Below, one piece after another: positions 33,934 to 39,029 of a DNA stretch of 39,029 nt. Source of the DNA: Acidimicrobiia bacterium (GTDB taxonomy: Bacteria > Acidobacteriota > Terriglobia > Versatilivoradales > Versatilivoraceae). The translations under genes and the position numbers were made by a program. Where the stretch lies: the NCBI GenBank assembly GCA_016871215.1, contig VFZK01000005.1, positions 1 to 39,029 on the forward strand, given 5' to 3'. The notes under the pieces were generated by a model. That model searched no databases. It was not told the origin of the DNA and worked only from the letters and a program-made list of their open reading frames with translations. Numbering within the stretch: position 1 is the stretch's first letter; the number at the start of each line of letters is the position of its first letter.

Positions 33934-34995
33934 CTATCTTGCCACGGACGCCAGGAGTTCAACCATTCGTGGCGCCGTGGCTTCCAACGAATAGAGACTC
34001 TCGACCTTCTTTCGGCCAGCGCAACCAAATTCTTTACAGACTCGCGGTTGGCCTCGAAGCAGATCCAATGCATTCAACCATTCGGCTTCAGTCGTGGCGA
34101 GATATCCGTTGAGGCCGTGCTCGACGATTTCCCGATTGGCGCCCACAGGAGAGGCGACTACAGGCAGACCGCAGGCCATGTATTGAATGAGCTTGAAGCC
34201 GCATTTGCCACGAGCCCACGGCTCATCCGGCAATGGCATCACACCCACCGTGAAACTCTGAATCGCTTCGACCTCCGTCAACTCTGACCACTCTCTCAGA
34301 TCGAGCACAACGTTCGGAAGATCCAGCCTGCCGGCCCCGACCAAACGGAGCACGGTCCCTTCCCCACGGGCGGCCTGCCTCCAAACTTCGGCAAGGGGCA
34401 ACAGGTAACGGGCGGTCGATTGCGATCCGATCCAACCGATAACAAAGTTGCCACTTCGGCGCAAAATAGGCAGAGCGTAACGTCCGAGATCCACGACCGT
34501 CGGCAGAACCTCGACTCGCCTCGATCCCGCCTGCCGGGCACGATCGGCAAGATACGAATTACCAGCCACGACGAGTGCAGCACGCTTCATGATCCGGTCG
34601 ATCTTGCGGCCCAGAAGCCAGCGTACTGCAGTTGCATGGTGCCGATCATAGCGATGAAACGCGGCGTCGTCGTAGTCGACCACGTAAGGCATGCGCCTCC
34701 ACGAGAACCAAAGCTCGGCCCAGTCCGGCAACCAGGGGAACAGCTCGGCTTCGACCCAAAGGAGGTCGAATTGGCGCGACTTCGCCAGCTTCCGCACCCG
34801 GTTTGCGTAAGAGCGAAGCATCAAGCGCCAATCGGTAGGGCGCCCAGCGTTGAAAGCTCGGATGTAGTCGTCGTCCAGCAGCGGAGCTGTTTCGACGTCG
34901 ATGTGTTGAGACTCGAGAAAAGGCAAGTACTGATAAAAGCGCAGCCGGCTGCTGGCGGCAAGTCGGCCATAGCGGCTGAGAATAAGGCATTTCAT
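33934..34995 (-). CDS. Family 4 glycosyltransferase
   Basis: A 353-residue GT-B enzyme from ATG 34995. The N-terminal half begins MKCLILSRYGRLAASSRLRF and has FDLLWVEAELFPWLP and YVVDYDDAAFHRYDRHH, the pattern of GT4 members that start with a short strand instead of a long Gly loop. The C-terminal half has FVIGWIGSQSTARYL (donor side), MPLPDEPWARGKCGFKLIQYMACGLPVVAS, where the E-x7-E motif is replaced by a GKCGFKLIQY variant typical of this group, and ANREIVEHGLNGYLA. It adds a sugar to the growing glycan. It is flanked by about 115 bp and 255 bp without genes. Confidence 0.9.
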   Translation of the reverse strand: MKCLILSRYGRLAASSRLRFYQYLPFLESQHIDVETAPLLDDDYIRAFNAGRPTDWRLMLRSYANRVRKLAKSRQFDLLWVEAELFPWLPDWAELWFSWRRMPYVVDYDDAAFHRYDRHHATAVRWLLGRKIDRIMKRAALVVAGNSYLADRARQAGSRRVEVLPTVVDLGRYALPILRRSGNFVIGWIGSQSTARYLLPLAEVWRQAARGEGTVLRLVGAGRLDLPNVVLDLREWSELTEVEAIQSFTVGVMPLPDEPWARGKCGFKLIQYMACGLPVVASPVGANREIVEHGLNGYLATTEAEWLNALDLLRGQPRVCKEFGCAGRKKVESLYSLEATAPRMVELLASVAR

Positions 34996-35111
34996 TGGTC
35001 AGGACGCAGGCTTTGCACGGCGCTCAAGTCGCTTTCGGGTGGCAGTTTTGTCATCAAAGCAGTGAGACCCGGCCCCACGCAGGGCATTTGCTCCAGAGAA
35101 GTCTGTGCGGT

Positions 35112-35732
35112 TTACCTCGGAGCTGCTCGATTGTGGCGCCTCATTTCGAATCGAACTTCGTAACAAGGGAACACATGGCAGAAATTCTCTTCGTACAGCT
35201 CGCGGGTGTAGCGATTCAGGTTAAACACGGCCTGAAGCATCTTCTTGAAGACGTGGCGAAAATAGAAGGGAGGCGACGCTTTGAAGATGAGTTCCGCCTG
35301 CGACAGCTCAAAGCCGGCTTCGCGGCCATAAGCCGGTACTTTTCGCCGGTGGAGCCGGTCACAAGCCAGATAGGAAAAGCTGTAGAGCCCGAAAAAATGA
35401 CGACGGGTGTAGTCCGAATAATAGTAAGGATTCGAAAAATGGGGAACCACGACTTGCAGGATGCCGCCGGGCTGCATGACGCGTTCGAGCAAACTCATCA
35501 GCTTTGGAAGGTCGCAGACGTGCTCGAAGAGGTGATACGAGTAGACCGATTTGACCGATGCCGTAGGCACCCGTGCCAGGACCTCATACACATCCCCCAC
35601 AATGTCGACGCACTCATGATCCAGCGCATCGATGCCAATCGCGTCTGGATGCCTCTTTCTACTGCCGCAACCAAGCTCCAGCGTTGCGTCTTGGAGGTGG
35701 GTCAAGCAGTCTCGCTTGTCTACGATCGCCAT
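35112..35732 (-). CDS. Class I SAM-dependent methyltransferase (type 11-like)
   Basis: A 206-residue protein from ATG 35732 (MAIVDKRDCL), overlapping the end of the upstream GT2 gene by 13 bp; the longer frame is a shadow of that gene. It has motif I LELGCGSRKRHPDAIGIDAL with the acidic residue of strand 2, then IVGDVYE, VYSYHLFEHVCDLPK, VMQPGGILQVVVPHFSNPYY and a C-terminal helical part (FKKMLQAVFNLNRYTRELYEENF). The GCGxxK variant of motif I is common in small sugar-locus methyltransferases. Translational overlap with a GT2 suggests it modifies the sugar that enzyme adds. Confidence 0.85.
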   Translation of the reverse strand: MAIVDKRDCLTHLQDATLELGCGSRKRHPDAIGIDALDHECVDIVGDVYEVLARVPTASVKSVYSYHLFEHVCDLPKLMSLLERVMQPGGILQVVVPHFSNPYYYSDYTRRHFFGLYSFSYLACDRLHRRKVPAYGREAGFELSQAELIFKASPPFYFRHVFKKMLQAVFNLNRYTRELYEENFCHVFPCYEVRFEMRRHNRAAPR

Positions 35733-36673
35733 CTCAGTTTGTTGGTGCAGAGACAGGCGTACAGCGCTGCATACCCTTGCAGTGTCTCCGAAAGTTTCGC
35801 AATCGACATTGAGGCAGCGGCGCTGGCAACCCGCGCTGCCATCTCGACGCTGAGCGTCAACAAGGCCAGCGTGACCGCGCTGGGCAAGGTGTAGTGCTTG
35901 AATCCGTACAGCAGCCGGCTGCGCAACGAGTAAAATAATCGTGCGGCTTTCACCTGCCGCGAGCTTCCTCCTCCCAGATGGCAGACTGCCACGTCCGCGA
36001 AGTAGTACGACCGAAAACCCAAGCGCCGTGCCCGCAGAGAGAAGTCTACTTCCTCGAAATAGACAAAGAAACGAGGATCGAATCCGCCGAGTGACTCGAA
36101 GAGCGTCCGGCGCACCAAGAAAAACGCTCCGATGACTTGATCGACCTCGCAGCTTTTCGTGCACTCGGACTCGCCCATCAAATGCGGAGGAAAGTGATTC
36201 GGAAATAGCCGGGTCAGCCCGGTCATCTGGCCGAAAAAGGTTCTCAGTGTGGGAAAGCGGGCACAGCTGGTCGAGAAGGCTCCCGAATCGTCGACCTGCC
36301 GTACGCCACAGATCCCGATCGCTGTGTTCTCTTCCTGCTCCAGAAAATGCACGGCACGTGGCAGCGAATCTGGAAACAAGCGTGCGTCGGGGTTAAGAAA
36401 AAGCAGGTACTGCGCCAGCGCGCTTGCCGCGCCATGATTGCAGGCAGCGGCGAATCCGTGATTGGTGCCGTTGCGAAGGACGATGGCGGGCGGCGCCAAG
36501 AGATGTCCCACCCCGTCAGCCGACCCGTCGACGGAGCCATTGTCGACGACCACCACGCGGTTGAGACAAAAACGATCCTGATGGCTTTGGGCGATCGACC
36601 TCAAACAATCCCCAAGCAGAGGGCCCGTGTTCCAATTGACAATGATGATGTCTACGCTCGGCAGTCTGCCCAT
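35720..36673 (-). CDS. Family 2 glycosyltransferase, rhamnosyltransferase-like
   Basis: A 317-residue GT2 enzyme from ATG 36673, overlapping the upstream fusion gene by 22 bp. GT-A motifs: VDIIIVNWNTGPLLGDCLRSI, VVDNGSVDGSADGV, NGTNHGFAAACNHGA, LFLNPDARLFPDSL (DxD-like) and the acceptor-side GGFDPRFFVYFEEVDFSLRA, which is the signature of WbbL-like rhamnosyltransferases. A hydrophobic C-terminal part (VTLALLTLSVEMAARVASA) may anchor it to the membrane. It probably adds a deoxyhexose to the lipid-linked glycan; donor identity is an inference from family resemblance. Confidence 0.9.
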   Translation of the reverse strand: MGRLPSVDIIIVNWNTGPLLGDCLRSIAQSHQDRFCLNRVVVVDNGSVDGSADGVGHLLAPPAIVLRNGTNHGFAAACNHGAASALAQYLLFLNPDARLFPDSLPRAVHFLEQEENTAIGICGVRQVDDSGAFSTSCARFPTLRTFFGQMTGLTRLFPNHFPPHLMGESECTKSCEVDQVIGAFFLVRRTLFESLGGFDPRFFVYFEEVDFSLRARRLGFRSYYFADVAVCHLGGGSSRQVKAARLFYSLRSRLLYGFKHYTLPSAVTLALLTLSVEMAARVASAAASMSIAKLSETLQGYAALYACLCTNKLRWRS

Positions 36674-38866
36674 TTTCGCGAAAGGAAGAGGTCCTTTCCC
36701 AGGCTGATGCTGCCGTTGGAATGGCGAAAGTAGCGGAGCGTCCAGAGTTCCCGCAGAGCTATCGGTAGTCGTTTTGTTCGCCTTGATGGCATGAGCGCTC
36801 TCGCCTCGAAATGCAGGATTCTAGACTCCAACCGGGAGAGATCGTCCGCTTGCTTGAGCTTGGGGAAAGCTGCCAGACGCTGCCGAAGCTCCTTCAATTG
36901 CGTCACGTAGGTTTGGTAGAACCCCGAGTTGTCTTGGAACACCGATTGAAGAAACTCCGACATCTTCGGTCTCCTGCCTCCAATCTGATTCTGCGCGTGC
37001 TGGCGGTATTGAATCAATGGCTTCTCAATGATCGCCAGATCTGCAATTGCAGCCACCACCACAGCGATCCAGGCGTCGTGCATCCAGCAGGCTGGGATAG
37101 GGAGGATCCATTCCTTCAACCGGGAGCGAAACGCCAGCGTTGCGCCAGTCGCTGCATTCCGGTCTAGCAGCACACGAAAGGCCTTGCCCTTCTGGAATTG
37201 GCGCTGTCTCTTTCCCCTGAAGCCATATCGATCCCAAAGTGTGTATCCCAAGGGCCTGAGTTGCTCGTCGACAACGTCAGCGTCGCTGAACACGGCTCCC
37301 AGCGAGTGCGAAGCGGCCAACGCCTCTTCAAGTCGCGCCAACTTGTCGTTCTGCCAGACATCATCCTGGTCACTCAGGGCGATGATATCGCCGCAACATC
37401 GCACGATGGCTTGCTCGAAATTTTTCGTCGAGCCGAGCGTAGCAGGATTGACTTCGAGACGGACTCGAAATGGCACACTCTGGGCGAAGCGCTCGACAAG
37501 GGCAACGGTGTTGTCGCTCGAACGATCATCGCACACGACTAGCTCGTCAGGTTGCCGTGACTGGGAACGAAGACTTTGCAACTGTTCTGGCAGAAACTGC
37601 GAACCGTTGTAAGTGCACAGCGCAACTGACAGCGACAGCGGAGGCATGCTCAAGCTTCTAAGAAGACTTCGCAACCTTCGGCCGGCCCTGAAGAAGAGGC
37701 TACTGTGAAAATAACCGCGCGCCGCAGCACGCAAGACGGCAGAGGGGCGAAGCCAAGGACTCGACTGTTGAAGTGGAGCAGCGCTGAACGGCGGCACGAA
37801 ACCTTGATCCAATCTACGCGCTTTTGTGGGAAGAAGGTAGCTGTCTTCCACTCTGTGCTCGACCTGAAATAGCAGGGACGGGCGGACGAAACCACGCCGG
37901 ACGTGCTCCGCGATTTCGCTGGCAGGCAGGAAGCCACCGTCAAGCGCCTCAAACAGGTCCCGCATCCAAAGATAGCCGAGCGGATTGTTTGCGGAGAGCC
38001 ATGGCTGGGTGTTCATGTCCGTGTAATGCACCAAGCAGGTCTCGCCAGGATCGTAGCGCTCCAGCGAATTCCAGGCAGAATCCAGGCTGGGCCGGATCTT
38101 CGGCGCGACCGCCATCTCGTACATCAGCTGCTCGTAGGTGAGTTTGCCTTCGTTCAGGGCGCTAACGATGGCCTCGATGTCCCAGCGAAGCGAACCGCAA
38201 TCTAACAGCATCACGCTGAATTGGGGTCTTCTCCCGGTAGTGCCTGGTTCCTGGACCGCAAGGAGATCCGCGCCCTCCAGCGGGACGTTCCATAACCGAC
38301 GGATATCTTGAAAGACCTGCATATCGGAGTCTAGATAGATGGCCTTCCCCTGGTATCGGGTAAGGGCAGGAATGAGAAACCTTTGAAACGAAAACGGCGT
38401 ACGGGGACAGTTTTGAGGTGCTGCGGGAGTGGGTATCTGGATGCCGCATTGGTGCAGCGGACTGACCTGAACCGCCAAGCTCGCGTGCTTTCGAATCGAA
38501 TACTCGAGCACCCTGACCGCGAGCATCTGCGCTTCGGTCGCAGCCACATACACGCGTACCGGCGACTGCACGTCCAAAGGCGCGCAGTCGATGCGGGTTC
38601 TCATCAGGATTTTTGCGATTTCGCTAAACTGAATGTCGAAAGTCGTTCTCTGATTAGCGAGCAAAGTCTTAGCCGAGAGGTCCTGAAACTGAGCGCTATA
38701 GCTGTTGCCTCCATCAATGCCTAGCGAACGCACCTGCCTCACCCCGGCTGCGGCCAGCAGATTCAGAGCGGCTTCGCTGCTGAAGAAGCGAACAGAGATG
38801 ACCGGTGAATCGGTGTGGAACTCGCGAGCCAGGCCGTGGTTGTACCACAGCAGCCTGCCCTGTGAT
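36652..38866 (-). CDS. GT8-like / GT2 fusion glycosyltransferase, 5' end cut by an IS630-type element
   Basis: The first available start is GTG 38742, giving 696 residues, but the frame stays open upstream to the IS boundary with convincing protein (LLWYNHGLAREFHTDSPV, ISVRFFSSEAALNLLAAAG), so the native N terminus has been lost. Numbering from 38742, residues 62-265 form a GT8-like domain with VRVYVAATEAQMLAVRVLEYSI, AIYLDSDMQVF (DxD at 138-140) and HYTDMNTQPW (metal-site His239). Residues 366-640 form a GT2 domain with SLSVALCTYNGSQFLPEQL, CDDRSSDNT and IIALSDQDDVWQNDKL, typical of rhamnosyl-type enzymes. Both catalytic domains look complete. It may still be expressed from a downstream start or from a promoter in the IS. 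Confidence 0.82.
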
Positions 38867-38894
38867 ACTAAGTTGCATTCATAAAGATACTAAG
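38864..38894 (+). repeat. Terminal region of the IS630-type element with a 9-bp direct repeat
   Basis: GATACTAAG occurs at 38864-38872 and again at 38886-38894, spaced 22 bp start to start, about two helical turns. Paired direct repeats in the end of an IS630/Tc1-type element are plausible binding sites for a two-part helix-turn-helix transposase. The insertion point is probably the TA at 38866-38867, since this family duplicates TA. Confidence 0.5.
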
Positions 38895-38900
38895 ATAAAC

Positions 38901-38933
38901 TCTCCTCCACCGGTGCTGAAAGCGCGGAGGAGA
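38901..38933 (+). promoter_or_regulatory. Hairpin that pairs the transposase Shine-Dalgarno sequence
   Basis: TCTCCTCC (38901-38908) is the exact complement of GGAGGAGA (38926-38933), which is the ribosome site 5-8 bases before the transposase ATG. In RNA they would form an 8-bp stem with a 17-base loop that hides the site. Transcripts entering from outside the element would contain both arms. Confidence 0.6.
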
Positions 38934-38935
38934 AT

Positions 38936-39029
38936 ATGCGACCCGCTCGGGCCTTTCCAAAGGGAGCTTCCAAGCAGTTGAATGAAGCCCTCAAGCAGGC
39001 CAAAAGCAAAGCTGAGTTCCAGCGCGTTC
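38936..39029 (+). CDS. IS630-family transposase, N-terminal fragment (cut by window edge)
   Basis: Starts at ATG 38936 with GGAGGAG just upstream and runs open to the edge: MRPARAFPKGASKQLNEALK followed by QAKSKAEFQRV. From memory this is the opening of IS630-family transposases, just before their first helix-turn-helix segment. Only 31 residues are visible, so the family call is based on this N terminus and the TA-flanked left end. The element points away from the glycan locus. Confidence 0.65.
   Translation, partial: MRPARAFPKGASKQLNEALKQAKSKAEFQRV

Larger units (their letters stand above)
38866..39029 (+). mobile_element. IS630-family insertion sequence, left end (runs out of the window)
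   Basis: The left end, a hairpin leader and the first 31 codons of a transposase gene lie at the right edge. The junction interrupts an open glycosyltransferase frame on the opposite strand, which is direct evidence of insertion. The exact end is inferred from the TA target preference of the family and from the direct repeats; the other end is outside the window. Confidence 0.68.

Noticed and set aside
35733-36164. 144-residue upstream extension of the methyltransferase at 35112
   Set aside because: It lies entirely inside the GT2 gene on the same strand in another frame and reads as an Arg/Ser-rich shadow.

Overview
The window looks like a chromosomal segment of an Acidobacteriota-type Gram-negative bacterium. 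The pointers are a VWFA-domain protein of the kind expanded in Acidobacteria, a TonB energy transducer (so an outer membrane), type IVa pilins with a C-terminal half typical of that group, and a moderately GC-rich composition. This is inferred from protein style; no rRNA or other taxonomic marker is present except recA. No rRNA, tRNA or CRISPR array was seen.

Layout. Bases 1-1900 are accessory and gene-poor: the 3' end of an ISAzo13-type transposase, a DUF4160 gene, a 92-bp site with the core signature of an integron attC site, and a damaged cassette-like ORF. Bases 1958-6770 hold a TonB protein with three tandem repeats, a 376-bp MITE-like element with perfect 25-bp inverted ends, and two leftward units (LolA-like protein plus CPBP protease; VWFA protein). 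From 6997 rightward come thiolase, an uncatalogued 43-codon ORF, 3-hydroxybutyryl-CoA dehydrogenase and a zinc-ribbon/TPR protein, then recA, then a YfhO - GT39 - YfhO triad of polytopic GT-C enzymes ending at 18234.

Everything from 18314 to 38866 is on the minus strand. Read 5' to 3' (right to left) it is a surface-glycan locus: a GT8/GT2 fusion cut by an IS630-family element, a GT2, a methyltransferase, a GT4, an asparagine-synthase-like amidotransferase (frameshifted), a methyltransferase, a WecA/TagO-type initiating transferase, a second GT4 (frameshifted), a DPM1-like GT2, a methyltransferase, a TMTC-like GT-C/TPR protein and an O-antigen-ligase/O-oligosaccharyltransferase-like protein. 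These lead directly into three type IV pilin genes, two of them nearly identical, and then an ABC exporter with a TPR protein.

How it may work together (inference): WecA starts a glycan on undecaprenyl phosphate; GT2, GT4 and GT8 enzymes extend it; methyltransferases and the amidotransferase decorate it; and the Wzy_C-type ligase moves it to an acceptor. The ligase sits beside the pilin genes, so the pilins are candidate acceptors. The DPM1-like GT2 could supply polyprenyl-phosphate sugar to the GT-C enzymes (TMTC-like, GT39 and both YfhO). The two broken genes of the locus are each interrupted exactly at an 8-base homopolymer (A8 and G8 on the coding strand). That is either sequencing error or slipped-strand phase variation of the glycan, and deciding which is the most valuable check in this window.
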